Shown: positions 1-6,814 of the stretch, one piece after another
How the letters are laid out: every line of letters begins with the position of its first letter
How positions within the stretch are numbered: the stretch's first letter is position 1
Origin: Candidatus Poseidoniaceae archaeon
GTDB lineage: Archaea; Thermoplasmatota; Poseidoniia; Poseidoniales; Poseidoniaceae
Direction: 5' to 3'
NCBI GenBank assembly: GCA_022424925.1
Contig: JAKMGM010000059.1
Location: 1-17,846 of the forward strand
Length of the DNA: 17,846 bases
Position numbers and translations under genes: made by a program
The notes under the pieces: generated by a model
Databases searched by the model: none
The model's input: the letters and a program-made list of their open reading frames with translations, nothing else
What the model was told of the DNA's origin: nothing

Positions 1-1063
1 GGATATCATTTGAATCAGTAACATTAAGATGAACCGGTTCTTTTGTTACAGCGACGCGTAAAACATCAGACTCCCACGTAATGCCGAAATCTATAGAGGA
101 ATCATAAAGGATTTCGTGTCCGATAGCATCCTCTTTATCAGGCCATCCCTGTAAGTTGATTTCAGATGAGAAACAGAATGCGGCGAGAACCGCAAAAGAA
201 GCCATCGATGCGTCGCCAGGTACCGTATATGATTCCTGGCATACTGGATTCCAAGGTTCGAGGAAGCATGCATCCTCATCGAATACAACCGAACCGCCTG
301 TAGTTTCAATCATATCGGATGTGAGTTTAGAATGACGCGAAGACACTGCCTTACCCTCAAGATTCAATTTGACTTTCACCGGCAAGCAGGATGATGCCAA
401 CATCCATGACGACAAAGGTTGACTGGACTGCGATATATCCAATGAGATTCCAGAGCCAAGATGTTCTGGCTTCCAAGGACCTGACAGAATCACTGGCAAA
501 CGCTCAGAACCTTGACCCATGGAGACATCAACACCTGCTTGACGTAGTGAATCCCACAGGGGTTCTGAATCACGCCGGCGTAACGATTGATCGCCATCGA
601 GCATAACGGGGCCATCCATACGGGCGACCAAACCTGCCAAAATCCGCAATGCAGTCCCCGAGTTGGCTGCGTTGAGTACGGAAGCAGGGCGACGGAAGCC
701 GGTGACACCTACGCCGTGAAGAACCCATTTCTGCGACTCTGGGTGCGGACCAAGTTCCATTGGATTGGTCTGGCTTAGATGGTTTCCATCTGCATCGTAA
801 TCGTCAAAATGAACGCCTAACTGTGCCAAACAATTCCTCATTGCACGAACATCATCACCTGACGATGCGACATTATGCAGGGTAATGCTTTGACTGGTTT
901 GGGCAAAGAGAGCGAGCGCACGAATAAGATGGCTTTTCGATGGAGGTAGGCGCCATTCAATGGCACTCGATTGAGTACGGGGGTGGATGCGCAGAATACG
1001 TAAATCGTTTCTTCTGTGGTCTTTACCAGAGGTCGTCCATCGCTTAACCCACGCCCTCGCCAT
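1..1063 (-). CDS. aroA: 3-phosphoshikimate 1-carboxyvinyltransferase (EPSP synthase), 3' end outside window
   Basis: EPSP synthase transfers the enolpyruvyl group of PEP to shikimate-3-phosphate, the sixth step of chorismate and aromatic amino acid synthesis, in the cytoplasm. I translated this frame by hand. It is open from the ATG at 1063 to the window edge (354 codons; the family is about 430 residues, so roughly the last 75 are missing). Family motifs appear in order: PPSKSH near residue 40-45 (substrate-binding Lys), NSGTALR at 134-140 (PEP/glyphosate loop, usually NAGTAMR), a DGDQSLRRR segment near 156-164, ISQSSQ, LTSDMIE, and a PGDASMASF segment. The frame stops just where the conserved D-x-P-D region would begin. 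About 20 residues precede the first strand (LRILRIHP), so the start could be slightly downstream, although I found no other good start codon. Divergent from moaA. The identity is certain; the exact start is less so. Confidence 0.93.
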   Translation of the reverse strand, partial: MARAWVKRWTTSGKDHRRNDLRILRIHPRTQSSAIEWRLPPSKSHLIRALALFAQTSQSITLHNVASSGDDVRAMRNCLAQLGVHFDDYDADGNHLSQTNPMELGPHPESQKWVLHGVGVTGFRRPASVLNAANSGTALRILAGLVARMDGPVMLDGDQSLRRRDSEPLWDSLRQAGVDVSMGQGSERLPVILSGPWKPEHLGSGISLDISQSSQPLSSWMLASSCLPVKVKLNLEGKAVSSRHSKLTSDMIETTGGSVVFDEDACFLEPWNPVCQESYTVPGDASMASFAVLAAFCFSSEINLQGWPDKEDAIGHEILYDSSIDFGITWESDVLRVAVTKEPVHLNVTDSNDI

Positions 1064-1103
1064 ACTGCGTCCAAAGACCGAGCACCCATCAACCCTTGCA
1101 ACA

Positions 1104-1117
1104 CACCATAAAAAGCG
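1104..1117 (+). promoter_or_regulatory. putative TATA/BRE promoter of moaA
   Basis: An A/T-rich ATAAAAAG element (1108-1115) lies within the otherwise GC-rich 74-bp aroA/moaA divergent gap. Archaeal transcription usually starts 23-27 bases beyond the TATA centre, here about 1136-1138, which coincides with the ATG at 1138 and implies a leaderless transcript. No matching element was found for the aroA side. Confidence 0.4.
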
Positions 1118-1137
1118 GAAGCCGCATGGCCTGTTCA

Positions 1138-2142
1138 ATGTCGATTGATGATTCTCTGGGGCGCCCCCTCCGGGACCTGCGAATCTCAGTTACAGACCGA
1201 TGCAATTTCCGATGCACATACTGCATGCCACGTGAGAAATTTGGCCCGGACCATACATATCTTGCAAAACAAGAAATCCTATCTTATGAAGAAATGACAA
1301 GGGTGGTTCAATCGCTTCTTCCTCTCGGACTCAAGAAGGTACGAATAACCGGAGGTGAACCCCTTTTACGAAAGGATATTGCCGTTTTTGTGACCATGCT
1401 TCGAGACCTCGATGCACACCTCGATATCGCTCTCACGACCAACGGAATTCTTTTGGGAAAAAATGCTAAACGATTGTATGAATCGGGCCTCAACCGAGTA
1501 ACTGTCAGCATTGATGCAGTCGAAGAACAAGTATTTCAAAAGATAACAGACAGTAGAAATTCACCACGGGATGTGTTCGCAGGCATCCATGCGGCTCAGG
1601 AATCCGGGCTGATGGTGAAAGTAAATTGCGTGGTGAAAAACGGCGTCAATGAACATCAACTGGTACCTATCGTCGAAGCGTTCTCGAGCAAAGGAATAGC
1701 AGTTCGATTTATTGAATACATGGACGTTGGAACAACCAACGATTGGAACCTCGAGTCGGTCGTCAGCGGGGAGGACATGAGGAAGACGCTAACCAAGCAC
1801 TCTGGCCAGATGAAGAGGAATCCAGCCGTACACCCCTCCGATGTTGCGCGTATGTGGAGTCTACCCAACGGTACTGAGGTGGGTTTCATTGAATCAGTAA
1901 GCCAACCGTTCTGTGGTGATTGTTCTCGAGCTCGCTTATCGGCACACGGCTCGTTGTATACCTGCCTGTTTTCTGAAAAGGGTACAGACCTTCGCAGCAT
2001 CGTTCGATTTGGGGCAAATGAAGAAGAGATCTCTAAGGTTATCCAGAACATTTGGACCAAAAGAGACGACAGATATTCTGAACTTCGTGGAGAAAATGAA
2101 GCCGACCGCCAGCCGGTCGAGATGTCGTTTATCGGCGGTTAA
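1138..2142 (+). CDS. moaA: GTP 3',8-cyclase MoaA (radical SAM), molybdenum/tungsten cofactor synthesis
   Basis: MoaA converts GTP to 3',8-cyclo-dihydro-GTP, the first step of molybdopterin synthesis. From the ATG at 1138 the protein is 334 residues, normal for the family. The radical SAM CX3CX2C motif is at C22, C26 and C29 (RCNFRCTYCMP), followed by the glycine-rich RITGGEPLLR segment. The second [4Fe-4S] site is the C-terminal CGDCSRARL...YTC pattern (CX2CX13C), and the chain ends in the GG dipeptide typical of MoaA. In-frame alternatives are ATG 1126 (weak GGAAG upstream) and TTG 1096. I prefer 1138 because a TATA-like element at 1108-1115 would place the transcription start at about 1136-1138, giving a leaderless mRNA. 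Its stop codon overlaps the convergent prepilin stop by 4 bases. No other molybdopterin gene is in the window. Confidence 0.95.
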   Translation: MSIDDSLGRPLRDLRISVTDRCNFRCTYCMPREKFGPDHTYLAKQEILSYEEMTRVVQSLLPLGLKKVRITGGEPLLRKDIAVFVTMLRDLDAHLDIALTTNGILLGKNAKRLYESGLNRVTVSIDAVEEQVFQKITDSRNSPRDVFAGIHAAQESGLMVKVNCVVKNGVNEHQLVPIVEAFSSKGIAVRFIEYMDVGTTNDWNLESVVSGEDMRKTLTKHSGQMKRNPAVHPSDVARMWSLPNGTEVGFIESVSQPFCGDCSRARLSAHGSLYTCLFSEKGTDLRSIVRFGANEEEISKVIQNIWTKRDDRYSELRGENEADRQPVEMSFIGG

Positions 2143-2636
2143 CTGTCAAGTGGTGGCAAAACAATGTTCACTAAAACTGAACTGGTTGAAAGGTCGATGA
2201 GTTGGAAGCGCCACGTCCCCGTATCCGAACCAATTGTCGTGGAATCAATAACAAAATAATCACCTTGACTGACCGAATAGCCTGCATCTCTATCATGGAA
2301 CGAAATGTTTGCACCAATCAAACCGTACACGTCAGAATCACTCACCAGCCCACGCAAAGTATTCCCTTGAGAAACATTCTCTGGAGCAAGCGAAAATTGA
2401 ATCTTAGCTGGATCTATTGTTTGGTCGAGAGAAGTCATGCGTACAACGTGGAAACCGTTTGACAAGCCACGGACACTAACAGTCGCATCGGCTGGCGGTT
2501 TTTCAGCGGTTGTGAGAGCACCTTGCATCAAAACGAACACCATGCTCGAAAGCATTACTGTGATAGCCAGCAACAGTACAGTGGCAATAACAGGACTCAC
2601 TGCCTGCTCATTGTCAGCCCTCCGCACATTGCGCAT
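2139..2636 (-). CDS. archaeal type IV prepilin (Pilin_N domain)
   Basis: A 165-residue secreted or surface protein with a class III (type IV prepilin-like) N-terminus: a charged 11-residue leader with several Arg and Asp, then AVSPVIATVLLLAITV, the diagnostic Pilin_N (formerly DUF1628) segment. The hydrophobic stretch runs from about residue 13 to 38. A prepilin peptidase would cut just before it and the helix would form the pilus core. Residues 45-165 look beta-rich, polar and cysteine-free, as expected for an exposed head. The gene follows geranylgeranyl reductase with a 74-bp gap and no clear SD. A weak TTCAATAC element about 30 bases before the ATG could support leaderless expression. The pilus motor genes at 8595-11154 are plausible partners, but this is inference. 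It could instead be a minor pilin or a membrane-anchored surface protein. Confidence 0.8.
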   Translation of the reverse strand: MRNVRRADNEQAVSPVIATVLLLAITVMLSSMVFVLMQGALTTAEKPPADATVSVRGLSNGFHVVRMTSLDQTIDPAKIQFSLAPENVSQGNTLRGLVSDSDVYGLIGANISFHDRDAGYSVSQGDYFVIDSTTIGSDTGTWRFQLIDLSTSSVLVNIVLPPLDS

Positions 2637-2710
2637 GGTAGGTCTGTATCATCGATAGGTATTGAATCAACCGTTTCAAACCAGAGCCGGAACCATATCT
2701 TGAGAGACCA

Positions 2711-3856
2711 TCAGAACAACCACATCGGCTTATCACATTCCATCGCGCGTTTAATGCCGCCAATGGGGCCAAGTATTCTCAACAAGGTTTCAGTGATCAA
2801 ATCACCTTTGAAAAATGCATAGCCCATGTTCTTCGAGCGAAGAGAATTTTTCAACGCTCTTCCCATTGAAGCCCGAACTCGTGCCTCGTACTGCTCAAGT
2901 GAGGTGCCGTCGCGAAGGTTGTCGACGATTGCCTCCGCTGCAAAGCAACCAGAAATAATGGCTTGAGAGATTCCGCCACCGTTGCTCGGCATTACCAAAC
3001 CTGCTGCATCGCCAATCGCCAATGTGGTTCCATCAACCATGGATTTAACGGGTCCCCCCATTGGGATCCAACCTCCACCCCATGAGAGAATTTCGAGGTC
3101 GAGGGACGCACAGAACTCAGTCAGATGATCCTTGAGATTTCCTTTCAAATATCCTGCTCGTACGCCGAGACCTACATTGGCAGTATCTGGACCTTTCGGG
3201 ATAATCCATGCATAACCTGATGGTGCTACAGAACCGAGAAAAACATCGAAGGTTTCGGGAACTTTTCCTTGTACCTGGGCATATACGGTTGGAACTTGGT
3301 CTTTAGGTCTATAGCGCTCATCATCGCCATGCCGAAGTCGACCTACATGCGCTAAAGAACCGCTCGCATCAATCAAGTAATCGAACGAATAGCGGCTGTT
3401 CGTCGTAACCAACACATCCCGGTCAAGTTTCGATTGATGCTGTATACGCGTCATTGCTTCGCCTGTACGAACCTCAGCACCTGCTTGAATCGCTTTATCA
3501 CACAGGAATCCGTCAAAATGCAAGCGGTGACCTGCGAATGCATCGAGATCAAAATGGTACGCTTTGCCGGAGGGAAGGAAAACTCGCATGTTGTCAAGAT
3601 GATGCAATCGAAGTCGGTCTGGGAACTCAAAATAATCCTTTAACCACTGGTGATCATCGAGATGAGAAAACGTGCCAACGACCTCTCCCCAATTGGGGAT
3701 ACATTCTCCACATTGCGCAGGATTACCGACGATTTCGCGGCGTTCAAGAATAAGTACATCAATGCCCTCTTCAGCCAAGCGCTGTGCACAAGCAGAGCCT
3801 GCAGGGCCTGCTCCAATGACAATCACTTGTCGGTGTTGTACTTCTTTACGTCCCAT
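2711..3856 (-). CDS. geranylgeranyl reductase family FAD-dependent oxidoreductase
   Basis: This enzyme saturates geranylgeranyl chains of archaeal ether lipids (digeranylgeranylglycerophospholipid reductase) at the membrane. At 381 residues it has the usual family length. The N-terminal Rossmann dinucleotide-binding motif GAGPAGSACAQRLAEEG is at about 16-32, with an acidic strand end (LILERR) that binds the FAD ribose. The cysteine-bearing CGECIPNW segment is near 48-55. The family YAW-x-PKG motif (AWIIPKGPDTANVGLGV) lies at about 225-242, followed by the second FAD motif GDAAGLVMPSNGGG. The start is ATG 3856, with GAGGCGA (3861-3867) as SD overlapping the stop of the upstream GGPP synthase; the two genes are 9 bases apart and form an operon. 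Related reductases act on chlorophyll or quinone side chains, but the neighbour makes lipid reduction much the likeliest role. Confidence 0.92.
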   Translation of the reverse strand: MGRKEVQHRQVIVIGAGPAGSACAQRLAEEGIDVLILERREIVGNPAQCGECIPNWGEVVGTFSHLDDHQWLKDYFEFPDRLRLHHLDNMRVFLPSGKAYHFDLDAFAGHRLHFDGFLCDKAIQAGAEVRTGEAMTRIQHQSKLDRDVLVTTNSRYSFDYLIDASGSLAHVGRLRHGDDERYRPKDQVPTVYAQVQGKVPETFDVFLGSVAPSGYAWIIPKGPDTANVGLGVRAGYLKGNLKDHLTEFCASLDLEILSWGGGWIPMGGPVKSMVDGTTLAIGDAAGLVMPSNGGGISQAIISGCFAAEAIVDNLRDGTSLEQYEARVRASMGRALKNSLRSKNMGYAFFKGDLITETLLRILGPIGGIKRAMECDKPMWLF

Positions 3857-3865
3857 GTAATCGCC

Positions 3866-4861
3866 TCAAAGGTGTCTATTCATGACATAGTCCGTGATGT
3901 GTAGCATGAGGGCTTTCGCATCACTTTCGGGAAATGAATCGAGTTCAGTAATCGCACGCTCAAGATGCGTACGGACAAGGATTTCAGCATACTGTAAACT
4001 TTGAGAAGCGTTGAGTAAGCCCATTAATTCATCAAACAAACCGTCATCAAAGTTTTCGATAATGTGAGCCAAACGATGGCGTTCAACGCCGTGTGAGAGC
4101 GTGAGTGCGTGGATGAGAGGCAGTGTCATTTTTCCTTCAATCACATCTGCACCTCGCGGCTTACCCATGCGCTCATCACCACGCAAATCGAGCAGGTCAT
4201 CCACCAACTGGAATGCGATACCCAGTTCCATACCGAAGCGTTGGAGTGAAAGTGCTTGTTCTGCATCTAAACCTGCCACAAGCCCTGCTGCGTGACAGCC
4301 TGCGGAGAAAGGTCCGGCGGTTTTCCCCCTCACTATACTCAAGTAATCCTCGGGAGAGGTGGCAAGGTTGAGTACATGATCGAGCTGATCAAATTCAGAA
4401 ACAGCAATGTTAGCGCAACATTGAGCCATTATTCGGACAATATGCTCGTCGTAAATCCCACCGAGACCGAAACCTTGAACGAACAACCAATCTCCTGCAA
4501 TAACTGCTTTGGGGATTCCGACTCGTGTGTGAATCGTTTCAACTCCTCTGCGTTGAGCAGCTTCGTCATTGATGTCATCGTGAACTAAAGTTGCGGTATG
4601 TATGAGTTCAAATGCAAGCGCCAGGGGCATAATGTCATCCTCATCTGAACCGCCTGCGATTTCATGGGCCAGTAAAATAAGCAATGGACGTAGGCGTTTG
4701 CCACCAGCAAGTAGGACGGTTCCACACAACTCAGCGACCTGTCCTGCCCCATGTTCAACCTCGGTTTCAATGAGAGATTCGAGTTCCGCATCAACGACGA
4801 GCCTCATGCTCTCGATACGGTCGCTCGCCTGTAACTGAATACTCGACACGATATCCCCCAC
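3866..4861 (-). CDS. polyprenyl (geranylgeranyl) diphosphate synthase
   Basis: A trans-prenyltransferase that condenses IPP with allylic diphosphates to make the C20 (or longer) precursor of archaeal lipids. It is 331 residues from the GTG at 4861. Motifs: GGKRLRP (53-59, IPP binding), first Asp-rich motif DDIND (95-99) preceded by ELIHTATLVH, RGKTAGPF (178-185), second Asp-rich motif QLVDDLLD (218-225), and KPRGADVIEGKMTLPL. The GTG has only a weak AAGGA upstream. ATG 4807 (residue 19) is an alternative that still leaves about 35 residues before GGKRLRP. Translationally linked to geranylgeranyl reductase downstream. It starts back to back with the HMBS-like gene, sharing a short control region. 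Product chain length cannot be fixed from the sequence by eye. Confidence 0.95.
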   Translation of the reverse strand: MGDIVSSIQLQASDRIESMRLVVDAELESLIETEVEHGAGQVAELCGTVLLAGGKRLRPLLILLAHEIAGGSDEDDIMPLALAFELIHTATLVHDDINDEAAQRRGVETIHTRVGIPKAVIAGDWLFVQGFGLGGIYDEHIVRIMAQCCANIAVSEFDQLDHVLNLATSPEDYLSIVRGKTAGPFSAGCHAAGLVAGLDAEQALSLQRFGMELGIAFQLVDDLLDLRGDERMGKPRGADVIEGKMTLPLIHALTLSHGVERHRLAHIIENFDDGLFDELMGLLNASQSLQYAEILVRTHLERAITELDSFPESDAKALMLHITDYVMNRHL

Positions 4862-4931
4862 AAGGGTGTCCTTCTTAACCCGTAGTCTCCGCCCTTGTAA
4901 TGTGAGGAGTCATCCTCGCCGAGGTGATGTT
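4862..4931. promoter_or_regulatory. divergent control region with two mutually exclusive hairpins before the HMBS-like gene
   Basis: This 70-bp gap separates the GGPP synthase GTG (4861) from the HMBS-like GTG (4932). It contains an inverted repeat GAGGA-GTCA-TCCTC (4904-4917). The right arm can instead pair with the SD: CCTC (4914-4917), a 3-base loop, GAGG (4921-4924). Only one of the two stems can form at a time, and the second would mask the ribosome binding site. A TTCTTAAC element (4871-4878) is a weak TATA candidate for the plus gene. The hairpins are seen in the sequence; a regulatory role is inferred. Confidence 0.35.
4921..4928 (+). promoter_or_regulatory. Shine-Dalgarno site that fixes the HMBS-like start
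   Basis: GAGGTGAT is a full match to the 16S rRNA 3' end complement, with GAGG 7 bases before GTG 4932. It favours this start over the earlier in-frame GTG at 4866, which would begin almost inside the divergent gene's start and has no SD. Confidence 0.75.
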
Positions 4932-6098
4932 GTGACGGAAAAGGTTCGACTTGAAGTCTTAACCACTGCATCACAACGTGACGGCGTACGGTTACAAATT
5001 GAGCGTTGTATCGAGCAAAATCGAAACCATTTTGACTTCAAACTCAGCCAAATTCCTCATATTGAGGCGGCCATTACCGCTCTGAAACAGGGTACGGGAG
5101 ACTTGGTCGCTATGAGCGCCCTCAACTGGAGAGAGCACGATGTCGAGGGGTTGAGCATCGTTGGAATTCTCCCCCGTAGAGAGCCCACATGGGTTCTCGT
5201 GTCCGATGACAAACCAGAATACCTCATCTCCAAGGCACGAGTTGTTTGCGACCATGAATTACTCCGGCGTCAAATGCGACGTTTGCGTAACGATTTGGAA
5301 TTGGTAACTTCGAAGCAATTCGCGTCACTCATTGGCAAAGACGAACAGTTCGCAAACCTCGACGAAGAGGACCGAATACACTGGATTGAAGAATGTCGAC
5401 AGGACGGACTTCTGGAAGGGTATATCGTTGCAAGAGGTGAACACGCTGCGCTCAAGTTCAAGGCTCGGCGACACACACTCGGGCTCCAACGGGAAAACCC
5501 GGAACGAACACATTTCGTACCACCGCCTCTGTACGGCTTTACGCTCCTCGTTGCACGAACTGGATTTCCTTCGGCAACTGTGGCACCTATGGTCGACACC
5601 GGAGCAATTCTATCGCACAGAATCGAAGCGGCACTGCTCGACTCTCTATCGAAACACCTGCATGGTATCATCGGAATTTTTGTTGAACAACGAAAATTCA
5701 AGACCGTTCTTAAGGAAGCCCAACGCCGTGGGGATGACTTCACCAACGAGGTCTTCCTCGATTCACAGCGTGCAAAATCCCAGTCTGGGCCATCGAAATG
5801 GAAGCAATCGGTTCCGCGAAAGGAAGTTCCAACAACGCCTCGAATAGAAATAAAGGTTGAAACACTCAATGCTGAAGGTACGGTTTCAGCGAGCGTGGAG
5901 AGAATCTGCACCGTTGAAGAAAGCCACATGGGCATGGTCAATGTATTGAAAGAATTTGAAATTCTACTTGAAACAATGCAAATGGAGCATGAGGAAATGG
6001 TTCGTAAGTTCCCAGGACTTCCAGATGAATACAACTTACCAAGACCGGCGTTGCTGAATCTTGAAACACATCAGGCATCTTCGTCAGAGGAAGAATGA
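4932..6098 (+). CDS. hydroxymethylbilane synthase-like protein lacking catalytic residues
   Basis: A 388-residue protein whose first 260 residues align with hydroxymethylbilane synthase (porphobilinogen deaminase, HemC), recalling the E. coli sequence from memory. Residues 55-93 (GDLVAMSALNWRE...LVSDD) match without gaps the ADIAVHSMKDVP...FVSNN region. LLRRQMRRLRNDLELV (110-125) matches LRRQ...RPDL. HFVPPPLYGFTLLVAR (194-209) matches the LPAVGQGAVGIECR strand. ALLDSLSKHLHGIIGIFVE (234-252) matches the cofactor loop residue for residue. However, the catalytic Asp of HSMKD is Asn65, the preceding Lys is Leu64, the dipyrromethane-binding Cys is Leu243, and the RGN/TR arginines are absent. A charged insert (about 262-302) precedes a possible domain 3, and the tail is SSSEEE. 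It is therefore probably not an active deaminase; a ligand-binding or structural role is possible. Its 3' end overlaps the next gene by 28 bases. Start chosen by SD; GTG 4866 is the longer alternative. Confidence 0.65.
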   Translation: MTEKVRLEVLTTASQRDGVRLQIERCIEQNRNHFDFKLSQIPHIEAAITALKQGTGDLVAMSALNWREHDVEGLSIVGILPRREPTWVLVSDDKPEYLISKARVVCDHELLRRQMRRLRNDLELVTSKQFASLIGKDEQFANLDEEDRIHWIEECRQDGLLEGYIVARGEHAALKFKARRHTLGLQRENPERTHFVPPPLYGFTLLVARTGFPSATVAPMVDTGAILSHRIEAALLDSLSKHLHGIIGIFVEQRKFKTVLKEAQRRGDDFTNEVFLDSQRAKSQSGPSKWKQSVPRKEVPTTPRIEIKVETLNAEGTVSASVERICTVEESHMGMVNVLKEFEILLETMQMEHEEMVRKFPGLPDEYNLPRPALLNLETHQASSSEEE

Positions 6099-6697
6099 GG
6101 TGCCTGCTCAAGTAGAGCGGCATACCCTTGTTTGACAATAAATTGTTCGAGTTCTGCTAAATCAGCAGGCTCATTTTCATCACAAAGTTCGAGAATTGAC
6201 TCATCAATTTCTCTTCCGTTCCGTTCCCAAGTACCTGCTGAACGCTGAATGTCTGAAGCAAATTTTTCAACGACTTCAACGGCCGTAAGATTGTGATTAA
6301 GTACAGCGTGTAACGAATCAACAATCTTGTTGTTGGCTTCTCTCAATCGATGAATTCTGTCCGCCATTTCACGCAAAAAAACTTTGAGCTCTTCAACATT
6401 GTTCGAGCGAGAGAACCGACGTTGTGCCTTCTCGAAGTCCTTACGCATCACTCCAATTCCTGCGACGATTGCAAGTTTGGCTTTGGTTGCATCGAGAATT
6501 GTTTCTTCAGATTCGTTCAACCGTGATTGAATCATTTCATCAAACGCATGATAGTGGGTTTTGAGATCTGTCCAAACCAGTTCTTTCAACGAATGAACAA
6601 GCGAATTGGCCTCTTTGAGGCCTTGCTTCGTCGCCTTAATCGTCCTCGCCATCGTCCAATCGAGGAGTTCTTGTTCTTCAAAGCATTGCTCGGACAT
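6071..6697 (-). CDS. uncharacterised helical, charged protein
   Basis: I do not recognise this 208-residue protein. It is rich in Glu, Lys, Arg, Leu and Ala, with heptad-like stretches predicting long helices or coiled coils at about 18-60, 62-95, 100-135 and 137-170. There is no signal peptide and no convincing transmembrane segment, so it is probably cytoplasmic. The C-terminus is acidic and serine-rich (SSSDEDA). It starts at ATG 6695-6697 with no good SD; an imperfect palindrome lies immediately upstream. It converges on the HMBS-like gene with a 28-base overlap and diverges from the SAP/repeat gene. Length, composition and clean boundaries support it as real. A possible role as an adaptor or a nucleoid- or cytoskeleton-associated protein would only be a guess. 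Confidence 0.75.
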   Translation of the reverse strand: MSEQCFEEQELLDWTMARTIKATKQGLKEANSLVHSLKELVWTDLKTHYHAFDEMIQSRLNESEETILDATKAKLAIVAGIGVMRKDFEKAQRRFSRSNNVEELKVFLREMADRIHRLREANNKIVDSLHAVLNHNLTAVEVVEKFASDIQRSAGTWERNGREIDESILELCDENEPADLAELEQFIVKQGYAALLEQAPHSSSDEDA

Positions 6698-6814
6698 GAT
6701 TGCTAAAGCAATGATGGAGAGATGTTAACCGTCAAAAAACAGCCCTCTTGACTACCACATCACTGCGAAAACACATATACCCCTTAGAACCGAAAGAAAC
6801 CGTGAGGTGGGGCA
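6698..6814. promoter_or_regulatory. divergent intergenic control region (helical protein / SAP protein)
   Basis: A 117-bp gap. On the plus side CATATA (6774-6779), preceded by an A-rich CGAAAACA stretch, fits BRE plus TATA and predicts a transcript start near 6803, giving a leader of about 12 bases that contains the SD. On the minus side, the palindrome ATTGCT-AA-AGCAAT (6699-6712) abuts the start codon at 6697; allowing one mismatch, its arms extend to 9 bases into the ATG. A weaker GTCAA...TTGAC pair lies at 6731-6735 and 6748-6752. The palindrome could be an operator or mRNA hairpin over the start. Confidence 0.4.
6804..6810 (+). promoter_or_regulatory. Shine-Dalgarno site of the SAP/repeat gene
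   Basis: GAGGTGG ends 4 bases before ATG 6815 (8 bases from GAG to the start). It confirms the start and shows that this gene has a leadered mRNA. Confidence 0.75.

Noticed and set aside
838..1104. An 88-codon minus frame at the aroA 5' end
   Set aside because: It lies in another frame of aroA; the PPSKSH and NSGTALR motifs belong to the frame starting at 1063.
1656..2060. A 134-codon minus-strand frame inside moaA
   Set aside because: MoaA cysteine motifs lie on the plus strand over this interval; the antisense translation has no recognisable features.
2202..2822. Overlapping plus-strand frames opposite the prepilin and the end of geranylgeranyl reductase
   Set aside because: No SD or domains; the minus strand carries the Pilin_N helix and the reductase C-terminus.
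4866..4931. A 22-codon N-terminal extension of the HMBS-like gene from GTG 4866
   Set aside because: It has no SD, would begin 5 bases from the divergent start, and does not match the HemC N-terminus; GTG 4932 has a full SD.
5270..6034. A 254-codon open frame on the minus strand inside the HMBS-like gene
   Set aside because: Ser/Arg-rich low-information translation without domains. The plus strand there has a recognisable fold, a strong SD and clean boundaries.
6731..6752. A possible terminator or operator GTCAA...TTGAC around an A-run
   Set aside because: Only 5-base arms with a 12-base spacer, which could easily be chance; kept only as a note in the control region.
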